Shown here piece after piece: positions 27,301 to 34,461 of a DNA stretch of 49,584 nucleotides. Positions within the stretch are counted from its first letter, which is position 1, and every line of letters begins with the position of its first letter. The notes beneath the pieces were generated by a model that saw only the letters and a list, made by a program, of their open reading frames with translations, had not been told where the DNA came from and made no database searches. This DNA comes from Candidatus Zhuqueibacterota bacterium (GTDB taxonomy: Bacteria; Zhuqueibacterota; Zhuqueibacteria; Oceanimicrobiales; Oceanimicrobiaceae), in the NCBI GenBank assembly GCA_029262005.1, contig JAJDAG010000189.1, forward strand, positions 1-49,584, read 5' to 3'. The translations under genes and the position numbers were made by a program.

Positions 27301-27343
27301 GTGGCGCTACTACTTTGGCATTTCGTTTGGGTATCTCGATTAG
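24317..27343 (+). CDS. Surface zinc peptidase - beta-propeller - Omp85-like barrel fusion (paralogue 1)
   Basis: The start is ATG 24317 (a TTG at 24308 is possible), giving 1008 residues. Signal peptide 1-24. Residues about 30-300 form a gluzincin peptidase domain with HEYTH (127-131) and the third zinc ligand Glu187 in WFAEG. Residues about 315-575 are a TolB/PD40 propeller with WSPNG or WSPDG repeats (NPSWSPNG, GWSPDGSKLAYA, NWSPDGSRLAF, QWSPDGKSILF, SFSPDGKKIYFSW). Residues about 640-1008 are a beta barrel with a GGGIIGNRGYPYYSIEG block that matches the R-G-(F/Y) lid-loop motif of the Omp85/BamA superfamily, followed by a strand ATYRFPV. No POTRA domain is seen. The architecture suggests an active protease held in the outer membrane by its own barrel. 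A paralogue lies at 34462. Confidence 0.82.
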   Translation: MQIYCFSFLLACFTLWPVNPVFSQYAQDNHPELSWYSIETEHFHVHFHNGAERTGRLTAKIAEEIHGTITSLYKYQPSGKVHFVIRDHDDYSNGAAYYYDNKIEIWATAMDFDLRGSHNWLRNVITHEYTHMIQIGAARKITRRIPAFYVQAIGYEDDKREDVLHGGPNAIASYPLAMTIMPSWFAEGVAQYQLPGLDYDTWDTHRDMILRTATLDGELLSYSEMGGFGKNSLGNEKSYNHGYAFVGYIADNYGVEALRDISKAMKGFFRLTLDGAIRKVTGKKASELYREWAGHLQLKYEKAIQHIADNRVEGELVEANGIGNFNPSWSPNGDKLAYLTTGDNDFLSQTSLVIKELSTDKTTKISLGVRYGIGWSPDGSKLAYAHRKARGKGGSRFYDIYIYDLNRKKEKRLTNGLRAFAPNWSPDGSRLAFVKAHDGTENLGLIELQTNKVTYLTNHKNGEQIVNPQWSPDGKSILFSMFTSSGQDLNLLSLESNQITELVADEFDSRDGSFSPDGKKIYFSWDKTGIFNVYEFDLASGESHPVTNVVGGAFMPSVNRNGELAYSSFTSDGYKIARLSQLAKIDPQNSHSLTQSNGVKLASAGKNLPPYLRKQVGARRDYDDKQIPEYEVNSYKSQYSSLAFLPRAMLDYGTLKLGTYLYSYDVLNKYGFLAGFDINSRGDYDLFALLEYRKFGPTFFFEGYNQVQGTSSKVDSLSLIQRGLFNIDSATDKFKYNLIEANLGVSFKLGATNELKASFIMSRYSATARFQQAVGDAKLSYRYFVGRDISLEFMHRNLAPSLYSDINPSGRTITVGYDREYNRFLVDFATDRIVGIEVFKNYNFNKFTLSWREHRALPLKNHSLNFALDAGFIDTKVDSFFNFFGGGIIGNRGYPYYSIEGRKMVRASATYRFPVFHHLDMQFLHLYFDKVFLGAFYDYGNAFDGGLDFNNFKSSVGAELRLDSYSFYAFPTRIFFNAAYGLDRFANSGVQYGNEWRYYFGISFGYLD

Positions 27344-27361
27344 CAACCACTGGAGTTTTCT

Positions 27362-28246
27362 ATGGGAAGTAAGTTTTTTTTGATAGTCACTTTGCAGTTT
27401 TTCGTTAGCGTGAGTGCGGCTTTTTGTGTTGAGGGCGAGAAGACTGCTGCTGAAAATTTGGCTATGCCCACAGCCCGTTCCGAATTTAGAGTCAGCCTGG
27501 CTGAACGTTTTGAAGGCGTAACGCCTGCATCTTTTGAGGTCGAAAAAAAGGCACCAGAAAGAACGAAGTCCATCGCCAAGAGTATTTTATTCTCTGCGGT
27601 CGTCCCCGGTGCAGGCCAGTTCTACGCCGGTTCATACATCAAAGGGGCTGTTTTTTTTGTGCTTGAGGTGGTTGCTGTCGTTAGCCAGGTTCATTTCACA
27701 AATAAAGCCAATGATTATGAAAATCGGTTTGAAGCAGTGGCCGATGCGGAGTGGAGTGAAGACGCATATTGGGACTGGATTGCCAGGGTTAGCAATGGCG
27801 ATCGAAATGACTTGATTTCGTTGCGCAAATGGGAGGGGGAGAACTTTAGTCATTTTTTACCTGAGAACAAAAATCAGCAGTATTATGAGAATGTCGGCAA
27901 GTACAACCAGTTTATAATGGGGTGGCGAGACTTTCGTGAAGATGTTGTGGGAACAGGGACACTCACCTATGAGGCTTATCTGGATAGTGAGTTTCAAGGA
28001 ATGGATTTAGGGACCTCATCCTCAACGCGCAATATCTACGTTGTAATCCGCAAAGATTCAAACGATAATTTCAGGCGTGCATCAACTTTTGCAACTGTAA
28101 CCCTGTTCAACCATGTTCTGAGTGCATTGGATGCCGGGTTTACTGCTCGACGGTTTAACCGGAATATGAGTGCTGAATTTCACATTCAGGGAATGCGGTA
28201 TGAAGACAGGGTTGTTCCAGCATTAGCTCTTGGGGTATCATGGTAA
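27362..28246 (+). CDS. DUF5683-family membrane protein (first of a pair)
   Basis: A 294-residue protein with TGGAG six bases before the ATG. A signal-like N-terminus (1-22) is followed by a disordered stretch, and then the DUF5683 core AKSILFSAVVPGAGQFYAGSYIKGAVFFVLEV appears in pieces at residues 72-104. Its first part is a helix-turn with the conserved 'PGxGQxYxG' motif and a membrane helix. The middle (110-235) is a charged, tyrosine- and aspartate-rich soluble region. A final hydrophobic helix (ASTFATVTLFNHVLSALDAGFTA) precedes a barrel-like strand end. The family is common in FCB bacteria and has no known function. The stop overlaps the start of a paralogue by seven bases. Confidence 0.82.
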   Translation: MGSKFFLIVTLQFFVSVSAAFCVEGEKTAAENLAMPTARSEFRVSLAERFEGVTPASFEVEKKAPERTKSIAKSILFSAVVPGAGQFYAGSYIKGAVFFVLEVVAVVSQVHFTNKANDYENRFEAVADAEWSEDAYWDWIARVSNGDRNDLISLRKWEGENFSHFLPENKNQQYYENVGKYNQFIMGWRDFREDVVGTGTLTYEAYLDSEFQGMDLGTSSSTRNIYVVIRKDSNDNFRRASTFATVTLFNHVLSALDAGFTARRFNRNMSAEFHIQGMRYEDRVVPALALGVSW

Positions 28247-29052
28247 ATACAAAATATTTGACAATTTCTGTCTGGTTTGTGCAGTTGGCGCTGGTGGCAA
28301 CAGTCTATGGCGCTATTGGAAGCGGGGCAAAAGAAAACCTTGTTTCCGCCAGAATCTGGCCGTCGTCCCAGGAACGCTTTTTCGTGAAAAAAGAGGGACT
28401 AAGTCATGCCTTGGCACAGCATCCTGCATCCATTGAACCGACGATGAATATTGTGTCTGCGCCCGATGCTGTCGTAAAATCGCGTGGTCGGGCATTCCTG
28501 ATGTCTTTGCTACTACCGGGATGGGGACAGCACTATGCTGGGTCCAAAACCATGATGAAAATTTTTGCTGTTACCGAGGCCCTAACTTGGGGTAGTTATC
28601 TGGGGTTAAATCGGTGGGGAAATTGGCTTGAAGATGATTCCAGGACTTTCGCTGCAACGCATGCAGGTGTAAACTCTGCGGCCAAACCCGGAATTTATTT
28701 TGTTGATATTGGCAGATTTGATGACATAATTGCCTACAATCAGGCGCAGTTACGTGACCGGGATGTTGCTGATCTCTACCCTGAGTCGGAAGATTTTTTT
28801 TGGCGGTGGGATAATGATGAAAACCGTACGAAATATGATGACATACGAAAACGGAGCGCACGCGCCCTAAATCGTAGTGAATTTGCAGTCGCTGCGATTT
28901 TTGTAAATCACGTCGTCAGTGCCATTCACTCAACGCTCGCGGTTTATAAATCGAATAAACGGCAGGCTGAGAGCAAAGTAGGGTTTAAGTTTAAATTGGA
29001 TGGAACTTCCCCCAATTCGCGTGTAATGTTGTCACTCACAAAACGATTTTAG
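28240..29052 (+). CDS. DUF5683-family membrane protein (second of a pair)
   Basis: A 270-residue paralogue of the preceding protein, starting inside its last codons. A signal or membrane helix (residues 5-25) is followed by the family core LMSLLLPGWGQHYAGSKTMMK with PGWGQxYAG, a membrane helix (FAVTEALTWGSYLGL) and a charged aspartate/tyrosine-rich middle domain (100-205). The second hydrophobic helix is FAVAAIFVNHVVSAIHSTLAVY. The shared 'NHVxSAxxxxxAxxxxN' block near the end confirms duplication. The overlap implies translational coupling and probably a 1:1 heteromeric unit, which is an inference. Confidence 0.82.
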   Translation: MVNTKYLTISVWFVQLALVATVYGAIGSGAKENLVSARIWPSSQERFFVKKEGLSHALAQHPASIEPTMNIVSAPDAVVKSRGRAFLMSLLLPGWGQHYAGSKTMMKIFAVTEALTWGSYLGLNRWGNWLEDDSRTFAATHAGVNSAAKPGIYFVDIGRFDDIIAYNQAQLRDRDVADLYPESEDFFWRWDNDENRTKYDDIRKRSARALNRSEFAVAAIFVNHVVSAIHSTLAVYKSNKRQAESKVGFKFKLDGTSPNSRVMLSLTKRF

Positions 29053-29309
29053 TTTGCCTTCCGCATTTTTCCTTTTCCAGGCCGGCGTTACATGTAGTGT
29101 GCGAAAGAAGCCAAACAGATTGGTGTTTGGGCTGTGTTCGCAGGAACAGCCAGTATCAGTCTTTTTGCACAGGAAAGTATTTTGGGTTTGATGTTTTCCG
29201 GGTTAACGAAATTCGCCAATCTTCACAGCCCTTCGAAATGATTATTATTGCTTTTTTCTCATGAATTGATTACCCTCGTTGCATTATTTTCAAACAGAGA
29301 GAGGGCGTT

Positions 29310-29987
29310 ATGTCAGGAATACAGGCCGCTAAAAAGGCAGCTGCCGAGCATGCTGTTAGTTTTGTCGAAGAGGATATGGTTGTCGGATTGGGCACTGGAT
29401 CGACAGCTTATTTTGCCATTCAGCGCCTTGGTGAAATGGTAAGTGCCGGTTTTAAAATTCAGGCAGTTGCCACTTCTTTGCAGACTGAAAAACTAGCACG
29501 TGAGAATTGTATTCCACTGATGGAAAGCTTTGAGCACGTTGATGTTACAATTGATGGGGCCGATGAGGTCGATGGCAATGGTTATTTGATAAAGGGCGGG
29601 GGCGGCGCTTTGACACGAGAGAAAATTGTGGCTGCTGCCAGCTCGCTGGAAATCATAATCGTAGATCCGACGAAGCGCGTGGACCGAGTTGGTGAGTTCC
29701 CGCTTCCGGTCGAAGTCATACCCTTTGGACATGCTTATGTTGCGACTGTTTTACGGAATATGGGGTGCAGTGTGCAGTTGAGGGAGCAGGATCAAACTAT
29801 CTTCAGAACAGATAACGAGAACTACATCCTGGACTGTTCATTTGGTGCCATTGATAGTCCGGAAACGCTTGCATTGGGAATTAATAGCATTCCAGGGGTT
29901 GTAGAAAATGGCCTGTTCATCGGCTTAACCGACCTCGTTCTAATCGGTAGTGACGAGGGGATGGTTGAAGAAGAATGGATCGATTAA
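29310..29987 (+). CDS. rpiA: Ribose-5-phosphate isomerase A
   Basis: A 225-residue enzyme of normal length with ribosome binding site GAGAGAGG. Family motifs are complete: GLGTGSTAYFAI (residues 26-37, phosphate loop), DGADEVD with the catalytic aspartates (residues 81-87), KGGGGALTREKIVA with the catalytic lysine region, and ENGLFIGLTDLVLIG at the C-terminus. It interconverts ribose-5-phosphate and ribulose-5-phosphate in the pentose phosphate pathway. It stands alone between envelope genes and a convergent regulator, and the gap of 257 bases upstream holds two small hairpins but no clear promoter. Confidence 0.97.
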   Translation: MSGIQAAKKAAAEHAVSFVEEDMVVGLGTGSTAYFAIQRLGEMVSAGFKIQAVATSLQTEKLARENCIPLMESFEHVDVTIDGADEVDGNGYLIKGGGGALTREKIVAAASSLEIIIVDPTKRVDRVGEFPLPVEVIPFGHAYVATVLRNMGCSVQLREQDQTIFRTDNENYILDCSFGAIDSPETLALGINSIPGVVENGLFIGLTDLVLIGSDEGMVEEEWID

Positions 29988-30051
29988 CTGTTGTACGTTT
30001 GGCGGTTTTTCTCACATGCGCTATTTATATGCGGGCCAACCGGTCATTATT

Positions 30052-31017
30052 TCAATCTTTTGGAATTGCGTATTTCTTCATTTTAAAGCGTAAGGTCGCT
30101 TCGGGAATACCAAGCTGGCGAGCCGCTTTAACTTGGTTGCCGGCATATTTACCCAGAGCTTTTTTAATGAGATAGGTTTCGACCTCGGAAATGACGCCTT
30201 TAAGATTTTTTACTTCAAGGAAATCAAGCGGGTGACGTTTTATTTCAAAAGGTAGAAACTCGGTTGATAGCTCACCATTCCGTGACATCATTACCAAATT
30301 TTCGACGCAGTTCTTAAGTTCCCTGACATTACCTTTCCAATCATATTCAAGAATAGATTCGAACATTTCCGCCGGCACTGCTGGAATTTCCAACTCGTTT
30401 TGTTTACAGTAATTTTTTAGAAAGAAAATGAAAAGTTCAGGAATGTCTTGTTTTCTTGTTTTGAGGGCAGGAATATTGATGGACAGTGATTTCAAGGCAT
30501 AGTATAAATCTTTTCTAAACTCATCTTTTTCAATTTTTTCTTCAATGTCGCCAGTCGCGGTTGAGATGACCCGAACATCGATTGCAATGTTTTCCGTGCC
30601 ACCAATTCGCCTCAGCTTTTCCTCGCGTAGAACTTGTAGAAGTTCGAACTGGTAAGGCTCCGGCAAATCATCGATATTGTCGAGAAAAAGAACGCCGCGA
30701 TTGGCCTTTTCCAGCAGACCAATTGTGCGTTGAATATTTCCGGCATGTTCTGTTTCTGCACCAAGAATGTCACGCCTTTCCAGGGTGTACCCGAGAGCTG
30801 AACAATTCAGCACAACAAATGGCCGGTTTGCTCTTGCACTCAGTGCGTGTATTTTTCTCGCTGTGTGTTCTTTGCCGGTTCCTGTATCCCCAACGATCAA
30901 GATGTTGTTTTCGGCTTTTGCAAACTTTCTTATAGCTCTGTTGATGCGTTTTGCTTCGGGACTATTCCCGGTAAAATGTTCTTCTGCAACGTCGACAAAT
31001 TGCTGATTCGTTAACAT
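30052..31017 (-). CDS. Sigma-54-activator-like AAA+ protein with degenerate GAFTGA and Walker B
   Basis: A 321-residue protein with AAA+ and Fis-type HTH domains but no receiver or other input domain. Walker A GDTGTGKE is intact at 43-50. The loop that should read GAFTGA, which touches sigma-54, is replaced by GAETEHAGN (86-94). The Walker B motif is FLDN (111-114), with Asn instead of the catalytic Glu. The arginine-finger region reads FRKDLYYAL, keeping only one arginine (Arg168). The C-terminus GNQVKAARQLGIPEATLRFKMKKY (in parts, 293-316) is a normal Fis-like helix-turn-helix. It probably binds ATP and DNA but should not activate sigma-54 in the usual way; a repressor or co-regulator role is likely. 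Transcription probably starts at the strong promoter at 31342, with a leader of about 290 bases. Confidence 0.88.
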   Translation of the reverse strand: MLTNQQFVDVAEEHFTGNSPEAKRINRAIRKFAKAENNILIVGDTGTGKEHTARKIHALSARANRPFVVLNCSALGYTLERRDILGAETEHAGNIQRTIGLLEKANRGVLFLDNIDDLPEPYQFELLQVLREEKLRRIGGTENIAIDVRVISTATGDIEEKIEKDEFRKDLYYALKSLSINIPALKTRKQDIPELFIFFLKNYCKQNELEIPAVPAEMFESILEYDWKGNVRELKNCVENLVMMSRNGELSTEFLPFEIKRHPLDFLEVKNLKGVISEVETYLIKKALGKYAGNQVKAARQLGIPEATLRFKMKKYAIPKD

Positions 31018-31313
31018 TTGCTTTAACCCTTTAGTTTAGTTTGCCTAACAATAACAGAGCCTCATCTTTCCGGCAGACCCTGTCTGTGAGTGCACATTAA
31101 TAAACAGGTCGAAAATATACTACCTGAGAATTAGCTTAATTATCACTGACATTTGATACTGTAAGCCCGATTCCTACATACTTGCAGTAAATACGCTACT
31201 ACATTACTCTCAAGTCAAGACGCGTATGATTCTACGAGTTTAGCAAATGTTATCGCTTGTCATAACTTGAGCTGGGAGGCAAGCTGAACTGACGCTCTCT
31301 GCGTATTTTTAGT
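31018..31313 (-). promoter_or_regulatory. Long 5' leader of the activator-like gene
   Basis: If transcription begins about seven bases after the -10 at 31314-31319 (minus strand), about 290 bases of untranslated RNA precede the start codon. No ORF of note occupies it. One hairpin is visible close to the gene: CCTGT pairs with ACAGG around positions 31079-31110. No known riboswitch is recognised. Confidence 0.4.
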
Positions 31314-31342
31314 AAAATATAAAACAGTTACGGCATTGTCAA
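31314..31342 (-). promoter_or_regulatory. Strong sigma-70-type promoter on the minus strand
   Basis: Reading the minus strand, TTGACA (31342-31337), a 17-base spacer and TATTTT (31319-31314) form a near-consensus promoter. It lies about 50 bases after the ctpA stop codon and points to the activator-like gene, so that gene has its own transcription unit. Confidence 0.78.
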
Positions 31343-31394
31343 CAAATTTTTGGGGGAATTCGCTATTTTTTGATGCTTTTTCCAGCAGTTATTG

Positions 31395-32996
31395 CTAAAA
31401 ATTTGTCATTGACAGTAACGTGTTGGCTTCGTGAAAGTGTTTTAGAGCAACATTTAATTGCCGGTCGCGTTTCATGTTGACTTTGAAGCGGGCATCATTT
31501 CCCCAAAGTAAATAAGCCAGATCTCGTTTAATCAGAAATTTTGCATCCTCCCGATTCTTGGGCGTATTCAAGGTTGCGTGATGAAATGCCGGGTTGTTGG
31601 CTTTAATGAATTGTGCGAAGTCGTAATAAATTCGATCAGTAATTATAAAATTGTTTATGAAATTTGTTTGATTTCGCTTTAGGTGCGGATATTTTTTCGC
31701 TAAAATTTCAGCGAATAGATAAAAATACCGCTCCTCTGAAAAGTATAAAGCTCTCACCTGATGCGATAGCACGTTGTTTTTCGTGTCAATTTGAACATCC
31801 GGTTTTATGCCACCTGCTCCATAAACAATTCGACCCAAGCGTGTCTTAAAAGGTTTTGCATGAGAAGATTCTGTCTGAGTTTGCGAATTTTCCAGGTAAG
31901 GCTCTCGATAGTAGTCATCCTTTGATTTACCTGCAAAGTCTCTCTGGATAGGCCGACCACTGGGTGTGTAATATTTTGCCGTTGTAATCAGAAGCGCTGA
32001 ACCATCGTGAAATCTGTACTGACTTTGTACCAGCCCTTTACCAAAAGTGGTTTTGCCGGCAATGAGACCTCTGTCCAGGTCCTGAATGGCGCCGGCAACA
32101 ATTTCGGAGGCGCTTGCAGAACCATGGTCGATCAAAATAATGAGTGGACGGAGTTTATGCGTTCCTTCGTCGGTTGAATAGAATTCCTGAAATGAGCTTG
32201 ATAGTCGACCCCTTGTAGATACAATACTATTTCCACCCGGGATAAATTTGTCTGTGACCTCTACTGCCGCATTAAGATAACCACCACTGTTGCCACGTAG
32301 ATCTAAAATTAGAGAGCGCATACCTTTACGCTCAAGTGTCTCCAGGGCATCTTCAAGTTCTCTTGACGTGGTTGAAGTAAAGCGGTTAATCGCTATGTAA
32401 CCAACTCCAGGCCTAATCATCATTGAATAGGGAATGCTGTTAAGCAGGATTCTTTCCCGGATTAGCTGGATCTTTTTCGGTGCTGCCCATCGCTTGCTTT
32501 TTATTGTAAGACTGACGGGCTGCCCTAATGAGCCGTTGAATTGCTCGGCAGCCTCTTCTTTGGTGAGACCCAAAGATGAGGTACCGTTGATTTGCGTGAT
32601 CTTGTCACCTGCAAAGATGCCTGCTTCCTCAGCCGGGCTGGATTTCATGACTGACATCACCGTCACAACGCCACGCAATATTTCGAAACTTATGCCGATG
32701 CCGGTGTAGCCTTCGAAGCTTTGGTTCCATGATTTAAAGTCATCGGCCGGTAGAAAAACTGTATGCGGATCCAGATTTGAGATTACGCCTTTAAGAGCGT
32801 CTTCAAGGAGTTCATCAGATTCCTTTTCTTCAATGTATGAACGCTGGATGGTTTCTAAAACCGATGTAAATATTTTGATTTTGGCGTAGAGATGCTCAGA
32901 GTTGGCCAACAGGTCAGTTACTTTTGGCGCATAAGATAATATCGAGAGAGTGAATCCAAAGAGCACGACCAGACTTAGTACTTTTTTACATTTCAT
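31395..32996 (-). CDS. CtpA-type C-terminal processing serine protease (S41)
   Basis: A 533-residue envelope protease. A signal or anchor helix (4-22) is followed by an N-terminal helical region and a PDZ domain (about 95-170, GYTGIGISFEIL, EEAGIFAGDKITQINGTS). The S41 catalytic core has LDLRGNSGG at 231-239, the nucleophile Ser295 in HGSASASEI and the general base Lys320 in TTFGKGLVQ. A C-terminal extension of about 120 residues (410-533), rich in aromatic and basic residues, goes beyond the usual end. Such proteases trim C-termini of periplasmic proteins and control cell-wall hydrolases. The gene follows a diguanylate cyclase gene by 39 bases on the same strand, so both may share one mRNA. 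Confidence 0.94.
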   Translation of the reverse strand: MKCKKVLSLVVLFGFTLSILSYAPKVTDLLANSEHLYAKIKIFTSVLETIQRSYIEEKESDELLEDALKGVISNLDPHTVFLPADDFKSWNQSFEGYTGIGISFEILRGVVTVMSVMKSSPAEEAGIFAGDKITQINGTSSLGLTKEEAAEQFNGSLGQPVSLTIKSKRWAAPKKIQLIRERILLNSIPYSMMIRPGVGYIAINRFTSTTSRELEDALETLERKGMRSLILDLRGNSGGYLNAAVEVTDKFIPGGNSIVSTRGRLSSSFQEFYSTDEGTHKLRPLIILIDHGSASASEIVAGAIQDLDRGLIAGKTTFGKGLVQSQYRFHDGSALLITTAKYYTPSGRPIQRDFAGKSKDDYYREPYLENSQTQTESSHAKPFKTRLGRIVYGAGGIKPDVQIDTKNNVLSHQVRALYFSEERYFYLFAEILAKKYPHLKRNQTNFINNFIITDRIYYDFAQFIKANNPAFHHATLNTPKNREDAKFLIKRDLAYLLWGNDARFKVNMKRDRQLNVALKHFHEANTLLSMTNF

Positions 32997-33035
32997 GGCA
33001 TCATCCTGACGTTGATTGTGAGCCTCCTGGCTTTA

Positions 33036-34142
33036 CTATTTGCTGAATTTTTCAGCCCGATTCTTTCCACTTTTTTTGGCCCTGTACATAGCAATGTCTG
33101 CTTTCTCAACCAATTCCCTGGTCATTTGTGCATCCATTGGGTAGGTGGCAGTGCCAAGACTTACAGAAATATGACCATTGGGCTGGACTTCTCTTTGCTC
33201 AAAGGGATGCGAGAAAACAATATCACGCAAGCGCTCAGAAAACTGATATGCCCCCTCCGGGGAAATTTCCGGTAGTATTACACAGAACTCTTCACCCCCG
33301 TATCGAGAAATAACGTCGGTACTGCGGGCGGTATTATTCATAATTTTTGCCAGTTTTTTGAGTAAGCGATCTCCATTAAGATGGCCTAGTTGGTCATTGT
33401 AGTTTTTGAAATTGTCGACATCCAGCATCACGAGAGACAGAGGGTGATCGAACCGCCTGGCACGAGCAATTTCTGTATGCAGATAGTTTTCAAAGTAGCG
33501 TCTGTTGAAGAGTCCGGTGAGTGGATCGGTAAGAGAGATGCGTTCCATTTCTTTGTACATGCGCGCATTGCTAAGCGCCACGGAAAGGAAATTTGTGAGC
33601 AGAGAGAAGATTTCTATTTCGGATGCGGAATAAGGACTTCGGTTGTGTTTGTTTCCAACAATGACAAGACCAAATCGCTGGTCTCTATGGATAAGCGGGG
33701 CAAGTAGCTGGCCCTCCTGTTCAACCACGGATTTTAGATATTCTGAATTCTCGAGCAAATGCTGCTGTTTATCAATGACAAGGCAATTGTTGTGTAGTTG
33801 TAGAATTTTAAAGATAGGATCTGCATTTTCAATTGTGAGGTTTTGTGCCTTTTTTTTGCTAACACCCTGGAAGTAAACCGGAGTAAAATTTTTCGAATAT
33901 GGGGTTTTGGCGGTAAAAATAAGAATGCTGCGTGTGCTTATGAGGCCAAATAGATTGAGCAAGTAGGTGTTGATAATTTCCGGTTCATCCATGGCTGAGT
34001 TTAGCTTGAAGGAGATTTCGACCAGATTGTGAAGGCGGTAGACGCGTTTTCGCAGCAATTTGTTGAGCGCCGATAAATTCCGGATCTGCCCATTGTCATT
34101 GTTGAGGGTTTCTGTAAATTTGGGTTTGCGAACAGAGTTCAT
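33036..34142 (-). CDS. GAF-GGDEF diguanylate cyclase
   Basis: A 368-residue cytoplasmic protein. A short N-terminal coiled coil (15-50) leads into a GAF domain (about 45-195) and a GGDEF domain (200-368) with SLTDPLTGLFNRRYF, LDVDNFKNYND and the active site GGEEF at 282-286. The product-inhibition site RxxD is present as RSTD (273-276), five residues before the active site, so the enzyme should make cyclic di-GMP and be subject to feedback inhibition. The GAF domain probably senses a small ligand. It lies directly upstream of the CtpA protease gene. No EAL, HD-GYP or PilZ gene is nearby. Confidence 0.94.
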   Translation of the reverse strand: MNSVRKPKFTETLNNDNGQIRNLSALNKLLRKRVYRLHNLVEISFKLNSAMDEPEIINTYLLNLFGLISTRSILIFTAKTPYSKNFTPVYFQGVSKKKAQNLTIENADPIFKILQLHNNCLVIDKQQHLLENSEYLKSVVEQEGQLLAPLIHRDQRFGLVIVGNKHNRSPYSASEIEIFSLLTNFLSVALSNARMYKEMERISLTDPLTGLFNRRYFENYLHTEIARARRFDHPLSLVMLDVDNFKNYNDQLGHLNGDRLLKKLAKIMNNTARSTDVISRYGGEEFCVILPEISPEGAYQFSERLRDIVFSHPFEQREVQPNGHISVSLGTATYPMDAQMTRELVEKADIAMYRAKKSGKNRAEKFSK

Positions 34143-34461
34143 TAGTCAATCAAAGAAATTTGGGTTCTACGAGTTGAGATGTGTTCGGTATCGACAAAAT
34201 CACACAAAAATTAACTTGATAAACAGACCATTTATATTAAATTGTATTAACTAGATAGCCAAAGTGGGACTGCCTGCCGTTGAATACTAACGTAGTACAA
34301 TTCCTGTTTTAGGAATAAAAGCAGATCTTCCTTGTAGAGTTAATACGTTCATGCAGTGGCAGTCTTTAAATAGTATCCTTAGAACCACCTCCTGCCTCTC
34401 ATTTACTCCAGGTACGCACTTCGTAATACGTGCCAAACCTAAATTATAGTGGGTTAGAATT
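34143..34461. other. Divergent intergenic region with inverted repeats
   Basis: This 319-base stretch separates the cyclase gene from the second peptidase-propeller-barrel gene and has no gene. A hairpin ATTCCT/AGGAAT occupies 34300-34316. It lies within a wider pair GACTGCC (34268-34274) and GGCAGTC (34358-34364) that could enclose an RNA domain of about 97 bases. No canonical promoter with both hexamers is seen. Confidence 0.35.
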
